A stretch of 64,000 nt of DNA. Source: Blautia luti (GTDB lineage: Bacteria; Bacillota; Clostridia; Lachnospirales; Lachnospiraceae). The translations under genes were made by a program, and so were the position numbers. Below the pieces are notes generated by a model. It was not told the origin of the DNA, did no database searches, and saw nothing but the letters and a program-made list of their open reading frames with translations. Positions within the stretch are counted from its first letter, which is position 1. The number at the start of each line of letters is the position of its first letter. Where the stretch lies: the NCBI RefSeq assembly GCF_013304735.1, contig NZ_JAAITI010000008.1, positions 62,001 to 126,000 of the forward strand, given 5' to 3'. Positions 8,785-16,796 of this stretch are shown in pieces.

Positions 8785-9802
8785 TACTGCGGGAAAAACA
8801 GCGCCGGAGAGATACGTTTCCGAGAAGGCTTTTGAAGAGTTGCCAGATGCTTTTCAGAAGCTTGCAGAGCTGCTTGGTGAAGATCAGTTTGAGCTGGTGG
8901 CGGTAAATGAAAAAGATTCTCAGGATATTTATGTACAGGATGGGGAGATACGTCTTGTGTATCTTATGAACGACGCGGTAGAAAGTTTTCTCGTCTTCGG
9001 AAATGCCCGTATGACCGGTGTATACAAGCCAGACTATGAAGAGGAGATCCTGGCAGACTTAAGCCATCAGGGCAGGGAATACATTCTGGTGGTGCACCAG
9101 GACGATTCGGTAGTGACACTGTTTTTTGAAACCCTGACTCTGGAAAAACATCTCTACGATTACAGTCAGATCGGGCATTTCTGGGTGGAGGGATATGAAT
9201 ACCTGCGGCAGCTGGAGTACCGTCTGGCGATCCTTCGTGATAAGTATGATTATATTGGCGGTGACAGCTGTAATGCACTGGAAGAGAAGCTTTCCGCACT
9301 GGTGGAGTTTCCACCTCTGAATTACTGCTGTTATCCGGCTGTGCCGGAGAAGTATATTGTGCCTCGGGAAAATCCATGGGTTCCTTCACAAAAGGCGATT
9401 TCTGTTATGAAAGAGATTGCAGAGCAGGCAGATGATGACAGTTTCATCAGATGGCTTGAAATTTATCGGAGATTTCCGTTTAAATGGATGGCACGGAAAC
9501 TGGCAGGAATGCTTCACTGTACAAAACATATCAAAGTGACGGAGTGCCTTTCCAGGAAGCTTAAAGAAGCTTCCGCCGGATATGGAGACCGGTCCTTTGG
9601 AAAGGAAGCAGATAAACAGCTGGAAGCTCTGATGAAAAAAGCAAAGGAACGGCAGGCAGAGCTGAAAGCCCGGGGCATAGAATCAGAAGTACTCAGAGAG
9701 GAACCTTTTACAACCGCCAGAGATTCTCTTGGATTTAAGGTTTATCTTATGATATGGACAAAAGGAAGGCGTGACTGTACCGTTAAAATTGAAGAAATGT
9801 GA
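8768..9802 (+). CDS. Conserved hypothetical protein coupled to CobW GTPase
   Basis: This is a soluble protein of about 344 residues with no signal peptide, membrane segment or motif I can name. Residues 25-120 look like an alpha/beta domain rich in acidic residues. The middle contains an aromatic GHFWVEGYEYLRQLEYRL segment and NYCCYPAVPEKY. The C-terminal part, with KKAKERQAELKARG, is a charged helix. The start is taken at ATG 8768; a TTG lies one codon earlier at 8765. It overlaps the end of the preceding CobW gene, so the pair is probably one functional unit. It could be a client or partner of the GTPase; this is inference from position only. Confidence 0.7.
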   Translation: MNTGNNTAGKTAPERYVSEKAFEELPDAFQKLAELLGEDQFELVAVNEKDSQDIYVQDGEIRLVYLMNDAVESFLVFGNARMTGVYKPDYEEEILADLSHQGREYILVVHQDDSVVTLFFETLTLEKHLYDYSQIGHFWVEGYEYLRQLEYRLAILRDKYDYIGGDSCNALEEKLSALVEFPPLNYCCYPAVPEKYIVPRENPWVPSQKAISVMKEIAEQADDDSFIRWLEIYRRFPFKWMARKLAGMLHCTKHIKVTECLSRKLKEASAGYGDRSFGKEADKQLEALMKKAKERQAELKARGIESEVLREEPFTTARDSLGFKVYLMIWTKGRRDCTVKIEEM

Positions 9803-9857
9803 CAAAGAGAAATGATATTTGAGGTGAATATCTGTGATTGTTTTTGAGCGCCGGGGA

Positions 9858-9886
9858 TTGCTTTTTTTTGAACACTAGGGTATAAT
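9858..9886 (+). promoter_or_regulatory. Promoter before the 77-residue protein
   Basis: TTGCTT, a 17-base spacer and a perfect TATAAT, about 50 bases upstream of the start at 9938. Confidence 0.7.
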
Positions 9887-9937
9887 TTTACAGAAAAGAG
9901 TTAAGAACAGCCCTTTAATAGGAAAGGAGAATTTCAA

Positions 9938-10171
9938 ATGAAAGTAACACATATTACAGATATTGATAAATTTTTTGAGGTAATTGACAGCTGCAAAGGC
10001 AGAGTAGAGCTTGTAACAGGAGAGGGAGACAGACTGAACCTGAAATCCAAACTTTCTCAGTATGTATCTCTTGCAAACATCTTCTCCGGCGGTGAGATCC
10101 CGGAACTTGAGATCGTTGCAGCAGAGAAAGAGGACATCGACAAACTTATGAGCTTTATGATCAACGGCTGA
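9938..10171 (+). CDS. Small conserved hypothetical protein (77 aa)
   Basis: This small acidic soluble protein begins MKVTHITDIDKFFEVI and ends in EDIDKLMSFMING. A good AAAGGAG site, its own promoter and a terminator show that it is a real monocistronic gene. It has no Cys or His cluster, membrane segment or recognised motif. Predicted order is helix, strand, a central GEGDRLNLKSKLSQYV segment, then helix. It sits between the first and second CobW GTPases, but its separate transcription makes a direct role with them uncertain. Confidence 0.7.
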   Translation: MKVTHITDIDKFFEVIDSCKGRVELVTGEGDRLNLKSKLSQYVSLANIFSGGEIPELEIVAAEKEDIDKLMSFMING

Positions 10172-10187
10172 TAAGAGGAACGATTTT

Positions 10188-10218
10188 CAGGGATGTGAGC
10201 TTTTCACATCCCTGTCTT
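10188..10218 (+). terminator. Terminator after the small protein
   Basis: CAGGGATGTGA pairs perfectly with TCACATCCCTG across a short loop, followed by TCTT. The stem is strong and the T-tract poor. Confidence 0.6.
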
Positions 10219-10382
10219 AATCTGGATGCAAAACAGAACACGAATGTCTGTTTTACAAAATGGATATAATGATAACAGAGAGAGAAACAAGAATTTTTCT
10301 CTTCCATCATGATCATAACAGGATACAACCAGGGGGTATAAACACTTCCTGGTCAAACTACGTTAAAAGGAGTGTATACAAA

Positions 10383-11612
10383 ATGGTAAAAATTGATATT
10401 ATCTCCGGTTTCCTTGGTGCCGGAAAAACAACTCTGATCAAAAAACTTCTGAAAGACGGATTTCAGGGTGAGCAGGTCGTGCTGATCGAGAACGAGTTTG
10501 GTGAGATCGGTATTGACGGTGGTTTCCTGAAAGAGGCCGGAATCCAGATCCGTGAGATGAATTCCGGATGTATCTGCTGCTCACTGGTTGGAGATTTCGG
10601 TACTTCCCTGAAAGAAGTTGTTACCAAATACAACCCGGACAGAATCCTCATCGAGCCATCCGGAGTTGGTAAACTTTCTGACGTTATCAAAGCTGTACAG
10701 GGTGTTCAGGATGAGGTTGACATCAAACTGAACAGCTATACAACTGTTGTTGATGCCAAGAAATGCAAGATGTACATGAAGAACTTCGGTGAGTTCTTTG
10801 ACAATCAGATCCAGTATGCAGGCGCCATCATCATGAGCCGTACAGATATCGCAACTGAGAAGAAAGTTCAGGAGTCCCTGGAGCTTCTTCGCAGCCTGAA
10901 TAAAGATGCAGCCATCATCACAACTCCGATTGAGAACCTTGACGGAAAGAAACTGGTAGAGGTTATGGAGCATCCGGTATCTCTGGAGCAGGAAATGCTT
11001 GAGGAAGAGCATGAGCATCATCACCATCATCATGATGACGAGTGTGGCTGCGGCCATGACCATGATCACGAGGAGCATGAGCATCACCATCACCACGACC
11101 ATGATGAGGAGTGCGGCTGTGGACATGACCATGATCACGAAGAGCATGAGCACCATCATCACCATGACGAGGAGTGCGGCTGCGGCCATGACCACGACCA
11201 TGACGAGCACGAGCATCATCATCACGACCATGACGGCGCGTGTGGCTGCGGCCATGATCACGAAGAGCATGAGCACCATCATCACCACGACGGTGAGTGC
11301 GGCTGTGGACATGACCATCATCACCATCATGCAGATGAGGTCTTCACAAGTTGGGGCCGTGAGACAATTAAAAAATTCACACGTGAGGGACTTGAGAAGA
11401 TCCTTGAGGCACTTTCCGAGTCTGACAAATATGGTATCATCCTCCGTGCAAAAGGAATGCTTCCGGCAGAGGACGGAACATGGATCTATTTTGATATGGT
11501 TCCGGAAGAAACCGAGATCCGTGAGGGCGCACCGGAATATACAGGCCGTCTGTGCGTGATCGGTTCCAAACTTGATGAGCATGCTCTGGAAGAGCTTTTT
11601 GGAATCGCATAA
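10383..11612 (+). CDS. CobW/COG0523 metallochaperone GTPase with His/Cys-rich metal-binding repeat
   Basis: This is a 409-residue G3E GTPase. It has Walker A GFLGAGKTTLIKK (residues 8-20), the family metal motif CICC at residues 63-66, and IEPSGVGKLSD. Residues about 207-320 are an extreme metal-binding insert with CGCGH occurring five times between runs of His, Asp and Glu. A CobW_C domain follows. The architecture fits a zinc, nickel or cobalt chaperone or store; His-rich loops in relatives bind several divalent ions. The start is ATG 10383, with AAAGGAG ten bases upstream. An upstream in-frame ATG at 10260 has no ribosome site and lies just before a TATAAT (10265-10270) that probably drives the gene. 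Confidence 0.92.
   Translation: MVKIDIISGFLGAGKTTLIKKLLKDGFQGEQVVLIENEFGEIGIDGGFLKEAGIQIREMNSGCICCSLVGDFGTSLKEVVTKYNPDRILIEPSGVGKLSDVIKAVQGVQDEVDIKLNSYTTVVDAKKCKMYMKNFGEFFDNQIQYAGAIIMSRTDIATEKKVQESLELLRSLNKDAAIITTPIENLDGKKLVEVMEHPVSLEQEMLEEEHEHHHHHHDDECGCGHDHDHEEHEHHHHHDHDEECGCGHDHDHEEHEHHHHHDEECGCGHDHDHDEHEHHHHDHDGACGCGHDHEEHEHHHHHDGECGCGHDHHHHHADEVFTSWGRETIKKFTREGLEKILEALSESDKYGIILRAKGMLPAEDGTWIYFDMVPEETEIREGAPEYTGRLCVIGSKLDEHALEELFGIA
11008..11338 (+). repeat. Tandem repeat encoding the His/Cys metal-binding insert
   Basis: About five imperfect units of roughly 55-70 bp, each encoding (E/D)CGCGHDHDHEEHEHHHHH or a shortened form. It is in frame throughout, so unit loss or gain would change metal-binding capacity without breaking the gene. 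Confidence 0.88.
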
Positions 11613-11706
11613 AAACAGAACATAAGAGAAATTTTTCAGATTTTATATTACAGAAAGGAAATGGATACTGTCCGGATTAACGGATAGTATCTTACAGGAT
11701 AAATTT

Positions 11707-12657
11707 ATGGAAGAGATCAAAGTTCCCATTTATCTGATCACAGGTTTTCTGGAAAGTGGCAAGACCTCTTTCCTGAGCTTTACCCTGCAGCAGGATTATT
11801 TTCAGGTTGAGGGAAAAACACTTCTTATCCTCTGCGAAGAAGGAGAAGAGGAGTATGATGAGGAAGCCCTGAAAAAGAGCAACACCGTTGTGGAGGTTAT
11901 CGACAGCGAGGAAGAACTGACACCGGAGAGACTTGCGGCAATGGATATCCTGCATCAGCCGGAACGTGTGATTATTGAGTACAATGGCATGTGGCTGGTA
12001 AGCAAGTTTGAAGAGATGGAAAAACCGGCGGGCTGGGGTGTGGAACAGCACATTACCTGTGTGGATGCCAGCACATTCCAGGTTTATATGGCCAACATGA
12101 AGTCCCTTTTTATGGACATGGTCCGTAATGCAGATATGGTTATCTTTAACCGCTGTCAGGAAGAGGATCCGCTTCCTTCCTACAGAAGAAGCATCAAGGT
12201 GGTAAACCAGCGTGCAGAGATCATCTTTGAGGATGAAGAAGGCGAGCTTGGTGATCTTTTTGAAGATGAGATGCCGTTTGATATTGATGCACCGGTGATC
12301 GATATCCTTCCGGAGGATTACGGCATCTGGTTTGTAGATTCCATGGATCATCCGGACCGTTACGTCGGAAAAACTGTCCATTTCAAGGCACGTGCCCTGA
12401 AACCGCGTGGAATGGGAAGCAAATTCTTTGTTCCAGGAAGAACAGCCATGACATGTTGTGCAGATGATACCACATTCCTGGGATATATCTGCAAAAGCGC
12501 TTTTGCCCCGAAGATTGCAGAAGGACAGTGGGTGGAAGTTACCGCGAAAGTTGCTTTTGAGAAGAGAATGGAATATCAGGGAGAGGGTATTGTACTTTAT
12601 GCAGAGCATGTGGAAGTGTGCGAGCCTCTTGCTGATGAGATGGTATATTTCAACTAA
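11707..12657 (+). CDS. CobW-type GTPase fused to a DUF1980-like C-terminal domain
   Basis: This is a 316-residue protein. Its N-terminus is a CobW P-loop (LITGFLESGKTSFL, residues 9-22), but later motifs are eroded. There is no CxCC, and the E-x-SG segment reads VIIEYNGMWLV. Residues about 205-316 resemble the C-terminal domain of TIGR03943/DUF1980 (YcgQ-type) proteins. The match is a YVGKTVHFKARA strand, then PGRTAMTCCADD with a Cys pair, GQWVEVTAKV, and an ending of ADEMVYFN. The start is ATG 11707. The following pth start is 13 bases after its stop, so they are probably co-transcribed. Function is unknown; a metal-linked role is inferred from the fold and neighbours. Confidence 0.8.
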   Translation: MEEIKVPIYLITGFLESGKTSFLSFTLQQDYFQVEGKTLLILCEEGEEEYDEEALKKSNTVVEVIDSEEELTPERLAAMDILHQPERVIIEYNGMWLVSKFEEMEKPAGWGVEQHITCVDASTFQVYMANMKSLFMDMVRNADMVIFNRCQEEDPLPSYRRSIKVVNQRAEIIFEDEEGELGDLFEDEMPFDIDAPVIDILPEDYGIWFVDSMDHPDRYVGKTVHFKARALKPRGMGSKFFVPGRTAMTCCADDTTFLGYICKSAFAPKIAEGQWVEVTAKVAFEKRMEYQGEGIVLYAEHVEVCEPLADEMVYFN

Positions 12658-12670
12658 CTGAGGAGTTTTT

Positions 12671-13249
12671 ATGTATTTAATTGCAGGTTTGGGAAATCCG
12701 GGAAAGCAGTATGAGGCTACCCGCCATAACATGGGATTTGACACCATCGACTGCCTTGTGGAGAAGCATAATATCCCACAGGGCGGCGTAAAATTTAATG
12801 CCATGTATGGAAAAAGCATCATCGGCGGTGAAAAAGCCATTCTGATGAAACCGCTTTCCTATATGAATTTAAGCGGCGGTCCGATTCAGGAGATGTCCAG
12901 CTATTTCAAGATCGATCCGGAGACAGAGCTGATCGTGATCTACGATGATATCGATCTGGAACCGGGACAGCTTCGTATCCGCAAAAAAGGCAGTGCAGGC
13001 GGACATAACGGGATCAAGGATATTATCCGTCGTCTTGGAACTGAGAAGTTTATCCGTATCCGTGTTGGTGTTGGTGCGAAACCGAAAGACTGGGATCTGG
13101 CAGATTTTGTGCTGGGTCATTTTTCGGACAGCGACCGCAAGCTTGTGGACGAGGGAATTAATGATGCGGCAGAGGCCGTAGAAATGATCCTGTCCGAGGG
13201 CGTGGATGCGGCGATGAATAAGTATAACAGGAAAAAGCCTAAGAATTGA
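12671..13249 (+). CDS. pth: Peptidyl-tRNA hydrolase
   Basis: This 192-residue protein starts MYLIAGLGNPGKQYEATRH, the Pth signature containing the catalytic His20 position. It continues with the substrate-binding MNLSG region, YDDIDLEPGQLRIRKKGS (the catalytic Asp region) and GGHNGIKDI. The enzyme cleaves peptidyl-tRNA released by ribosome drop-off, recycling tRNA, and acts in the cytoplasm. Length is normal. A GAGGAG site lies immediately upstream. It lies seven bases before mfd, the usual pth-mfd pairing in Firmicutes. Confidence 0.97.
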   Translation: MYLIAGLGNPGKQYEATRHNMGFDTIDCLVEKHNIPQGGVKFNAMYGKSIIGGEKAILMKPLSYMNLSGGPIQEMSSYFKIDPETELIVIYDDIDLEPGQLRIRKKGSAGGHNGIKDIIRRLGTEKFIRIRVGVGAKPKDWDLADFVLGHFSDSDRKLVDEGINDAAEAVEMILSEGVDAAMNKYNRKKPKN

Positions 13250-13256
13250 GGTTTGT

Positions 13257-16200
13257 ATGGAAGCATTTTTGCAGCCTCTGCAGGGCCTTGCAGAGTTTGA
13301 AGAAATAAAAAAGCGCTGTGGCGCAAACCGCGGAATTCTTAATGTTTCCGGATGTATGGAGTCCCAGAAAGTCCATCTGATGTATGGACTTTCCGGGCTT
13401 TTTCCATGTCATCTGATCCTTGCGGATGATGAACGTAACGCAAAGGAAATTTATGAGGATTACCGCTTCTATGACAAAAATGTATATTTTTATCCGGCAA
13501 AAGATCTTCTGTTTTTTCAGGCAGACATTCATGGAAATCTTCTGATCCGGCAGCGGATGCGTGTGATCCGGGCACTTCTGGAGCAGGAAGAAGTGACGGT
13601 GGTTACCAGCATAGACGGATGCATGGATTTTTTGATGCCTCTGGAAAAGATCAAAAGCAGCCTTCTTCATTTTAAAAGTGACAGTGTAATCGATCTGGAT
13701 CAGCTGAAAGCAGATCTGGTGGATCTGGGATATGAGCGGGTTGGCCAGGTGGAGCTTCCGGGACAGTTTTCCGTGCGGGGAGGGATCATTGATATCTATC
13801 CGCTGACGGAGGAGAATCCATGGCGTATTGAACTCTGGGATGATGAGATCGATTCCATCCGGAGTTTTGATGCAGAAAGCCAGAGATCTCTGGAAAATAT
13901 AGATGAGATCACCATTTATCCGGCTACAGAAAAGATGGACTGCGAGGATATGGTATCTTTCCTGGATTATTTTCCGGAAGAAAAAACACTGCTGTTTCTG
14001 GATGAGCTGAACCATCTGGCAGAAAACGGCGAAGGTGTGGAGGAAGAGTACCGTCAGAGCCGCATGCACAGGGAGGAAAAAGGCGAGGCAAATCTTCCGG
14101 AACAGTGGCTCTGTGGTTTTCAGGAAGTGCAGAAGAAACTGAACAGACGGAACTGCGTGGCTGTGTCCGCACTTTCTCCGAGACGTTCCGGCTGGAAGAT
14201 CAATGAGGAATTTGATCTCACGGTGAAATCTGTGGATTCTTACAACAGCAGTTTTGAACTTCTGGTAAAAGATCTTCTCCAGTATAAAAGCCAGGGGTAC
14301 CGGATCGCCCTGCTTTCCGGTTCCAGGACAAGGGCAGAGCGTCTGGCAAAGGATCTCTCAGAGGAAGGCCTGAATGCTTTTTACAGACAGGATACAGACC
14401 GTATCATAAGCCCCGGCGAGATCATGGTTGTTTATGGCCATGCGCGCCGTGGTTTCCAGTATCCGCTGATCAAATTTGCGGTGATGACGGAAACAGACAT
14501 TTTCGGCAAAGAGCAGAAGAAGCGCAAAAAGAAGAAAAAGTACAGTGGAAACCGTATCCAGGATTTTGCGGAGCTTTCCATCGGGGATCTTGTTGTCCAC
14601 GAAAAACATGGACTTGGAATTTATCGTGGAATCGAAAAAGTGGAAGTGGACCGAGTTGTAAAAGATTACATCAAGATTGAGTACCGTGGTGGCAGCAATC
14701 TCTACATCCTGGCAACCCAGTTGGATGCTTTGCAGAAATATTCCGGATCTTCCGAAAATGCAAAAACACCCAAGCTGAATAAACTTGGCGGACAGGAGTG
14801 GAACAAGACCAAGAGCCGTGTCCGGGGTGCGGTTAAAAATATCGCAAAAGAGTTGGTGGAGCTTTATGCGGTCCGCCAGGAAAAAGAGGGCTATGTCTGT
14901 GGCCCGGATACGGTCTGGCAGAAGGAATTTGAAGAAATGTTTCCTTATGAGGAGACAGAGGATCAGCTGGCAGCCATCGAGGATACCAAGAAGGACATGG
15001 AAAGTACCAAGATCATGGACCGTCTTGTGTGTGGTGACGTTGGTTACGGTAAGACGGAGGTTGCTTTGAGAGCTGCGTTTAAGGCAGTTCAGGAAAGCCG
15101 CCAGGTCGTTTATCTGGTGCCCACTACCATTCTTGCCCAACAGCATTACAACACCTTTGTGCAGCGTATGAAGGAATTTCCGGTGAAAGTGGATCTTCTC
15201 TGCCGGTTCCGTACTTCTGCCCAGCAGAAAAAGACCATCGAGGGGATCAAAAAAGGCCAGGTGGACATTGTGATCGGTACTCACAGGGTTCTTTCCAAAG
15301 ATGTGGAATTTAAGAATCTGGGACTTCTGATCATTGATGAGGAACAGCGTTTCGGTGTCACTCATAAAGAAAAGATCAAGCAGATGAAAAAAGATGTGGA
15401 TGTGCTGACACTGACTGCAACTCCGATTCCCCGAACTCTTCATATGAGTCTCATTGGTATCCGTGACATGAGTGTTCTGGAAGAGCCGCCTATGGACCGT
15501 GTGCCGATCCAGACGTATGTTATGGAATATGATGAGGAGACTGTCCGGGAGGCTATCCGCAGGGAACTTCGACGTGGCGGCCAGGTTTATTATGTATACA
15601 ATCGGGTTAATGATATTGCGGAGGTAGCTCTTCGCATATCGAAGCTGGTGCCGGAAGCCAGGGTGGATTTTGCCCATGGTCAGATGAGCCAGAGGGAACT
15701 GGAGCAGGTGATGTATGATTTTATCAACGGAGATGTGGATGTACTGGTTTCCACTACCATTATTGAGACGGGACTGGATATCTCCAATGTAAATACCATG
15801 ATCATCCATGATTCCGATCGATATGGTCTTTCTCAGCTGTATCAGCTTCGCGGACGTGTAGGACGTTCTAACCGTACTGCCTATGCGTTTCTGATGTATA
15901 CGAAGAATAAGATGCTTCAGGAGACAGCGGAAAAGCGACTCAGCGCCATGCGGGAATATTCGGATCTTGGAAGCGGCTTTAAGATCGCCATGAAGGATCT
16001 GGAGCTCCGTGGAGCAGGAAATCTTCTTGGAGCTCAGCAGCATGGCCATATGAACGCGGTGGGCTATGACCTTTACTGCAAGATGCTCAGTGAGGCTGTC
16101 AAGGAGGCTAAGGGAATCCAGACTATGGATGATTTTGAGACGACCATTGATCTTAATATCGATGCATTTATTCCGGATTCCTACATCAGCAACGAATTTC

Positions 16201-16583
16201 AGAAACTGGATATTTACAAGCGAATTGCCGGTATTGAGAGTCAGCAGGAGTATGACGATATGCTGGAAGAGCTGATCGACCGTTTTGGTGAGCCGACGAA
16301 AGCAGTACTGAATCTTCTTGCCATTGCAAGACTGAAGGCCCTTGCTCATCAGGGATATGTGACGGAGATCAAGCAGCTTGGAAAAGATGTCCGGATCACG
16401 CTCTATGAAAAGGCTAAGCTGGATCCCGCAGGTATCCCGGCTATTATGGCGCAGTACCGGAGAGGTTTGCAGTTTAAGGCTGATCATGAGCCGAAATTTA
16501 TCCTGACACCACAGGGAAGGCTGATCGAAGAGTTGATGAAGTTTGCGGGGGAGTTGGCAAAACTGGCAGAGCCACTGGAGTAA
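13257..16583 (+). CDS. mfd: Transcription-repair coupling factor
   Basis: This protein has 1108 residues, slightly shorter than the usual 1150-1180. In order: a UvrB-homology region (about 1-330), the RNA-polymerase-interacting domain with ELSIGDLVVHEKHGLGIYRG (about 435-510), and a RecG-like DNA translocase. The translocase has Walker A GDVGYGKTEVA near residue 590, DEEQ near residue 695 and TATPIPRTLHMSLIGIRD. The C-terminal TRCF domain comes last. Mfd displaces stalled RNA polymerase at lesions and recruits UvrA. It overlaps nothing and follows pth by seven bases. Confidence 0.97.
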   Translation: MEAFLQPLQGLAEFEEIKKRCGANRGILNVSGCMESQKVHLMYGLSGLFPCHLILADDERNAKEIYEDYRFYDKNVYFYPAKDLLFFQADIHGNLLIRQRMRVIRALLEQEEVTVVTSIDGCMDFLMPLEKIKSSLLHFKSDSVIDLDQLKADLVDLGYERVGQVELPGQFSVRGGIIDIYPLTEENPWRIELWDDEIDSIRSFDAESQRSLENIDEITIYPATEKMDCEDMVSFLDYFPEEKTLLFLDELNHLAENGEGVEEEYRQSRMHREEKGEANLPEQWLCGFQEVQKKLNRRNCVAVSALSPRRSGWKINEEFDLTVKSVDSYNSSFELLVKDLLQYKSQGYRIALLSGSRTRAERLAKDLSEEGLNAFYRQDTDRIISPGEIMVVYGHARRGFQYPLIKFAVMTETDIFGKEQKKRKKKKKYSGNRIQDFAELSIGDLVVHEKHGLGIYRGIEKVEVDRVVKDYIKIEYRGGSNLYILATQLDALQKYSGSSENAKTPKLNKLGGQEWNKTKSRVRGAVKNIAKELVELYAVRQEKEGYVCGPDTVWQKEFEEMFPYEETEDQLAAIEDTKKDMESTKIMDRLVCGDVGYGKTEVALRAAFKAVQESRQVVYLVPTTILAQQHYNTFVQRMKEFPVKVDLLCRFRTSAQQKKTIEGIKKGQVDIVIGTHRVLSKDVEFKNLGLLIIDEEQRFGVTHKEKIKQMKKDVDVLTLTATPIPRTLHMSLIGIRDMSVLEEPPMDRVPIQTYVMEYDEETVREAIRRELRRGGQVYYVYNRVNDIAEVALRISKLVPEARVDFAHGQMSQRELEQVMYDFINGDVDVLVSTTIIETGLDISNVNTMIIHDSDRYGLSQLYQLRGRVGRSNRTAYAFLMYTKNKMLQETAEKRLSAMREYSDLGSGFKIAMKDLELRGAGNLLGAQQHGHMNAVGYDLYCKMLSEAVKEAKGIQTMDDFETTIDLNIDAFIPDSYISNEFQKLDIYKRIAGIESQQEYDDMLEELIDRFGEPTKAVLNLLAIARLKALAHQGYVTEIKQLGKDVRITLYEKAKLDPAGIPAIMAQYRRGLQFKADHEPKFILTPQGRLIEELMKFAGELAKLAEPLE

Positions 16584-16608
16584 AGGGAAGAATCAGCTAA
16601 GCTTAGGG

Positions 16609-16674
16609 TTATCCACGGGAAAAAACATCCGGTCTGTGGATACCGGATATTTTCCCGGAAAGACTTGTGGATAA
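16609..16674. promoter_or_regulatory. Cluster of three DnaA boxes
   Basis: In the mfd/lipoprotein gap there are TTATCCACG at 16609-16617 (+), TGTGGATAC at 16635-16643 (-) and TGTGGATAA at 16666-16674 (-). The last is a perfect match to the TTATCCACA consensus on the minus strand. The three boxes span 66 bp, upstream of a strong promoter. Confidence 0.6.
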
Positions 16675-16707
16675 TTTGTGAAATGTCGTGTAAGTTCGTG
16701 AAATTCC

Positions 16708-16736
16708 TTGCTCTTAAAGAGGAAAACGTTTATAAT
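16708..16736 (+). promoter_or_regulatory. Promoter of the PrsA-like lipoprotein gene
   Basis: TTGCTC, a 17-base spacer and a perfect TATAAT, just downstream of the DnaA-box cluster and about 60 bases before the start codon. Confidence 0.75.
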
Positions 16737-16796
16737 TAAGCATTATGGAATAAGAGCCGGACCGTGATTTTTATGGACGGATAGATGGAGGATGAA

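Noticed and set aside
10260-10382. Longer N-terminus for the second CobW protein
   Set aside because: No ribosome site at 10260, the -10 box lies within it, and the extra 41 residues are unrelated to the family.
11008-11338. Repeat array resembling a CRISPR
   Set aside because: The repeats are in frame and encode His/Cys residues, with no constant-length unique spacers.
10999-11559. Plus-strand frame of 186 codons overlapping the second CobW gene
   Set aside because: It is an out-of-frame reading of the His-rich repeat giving Met/Thr/Ile-rich low complexity.
14358-16487. Long minus-strand frame of 709 codons
   Set aside because: It lies entirely opposite mfd and has no recognisable motifs.
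16609-16674. Replication origin
   Set aside because: Only three DnaA boxes, no dnaA/dnaN neighbours and no AT-rich unwinding region next to them.
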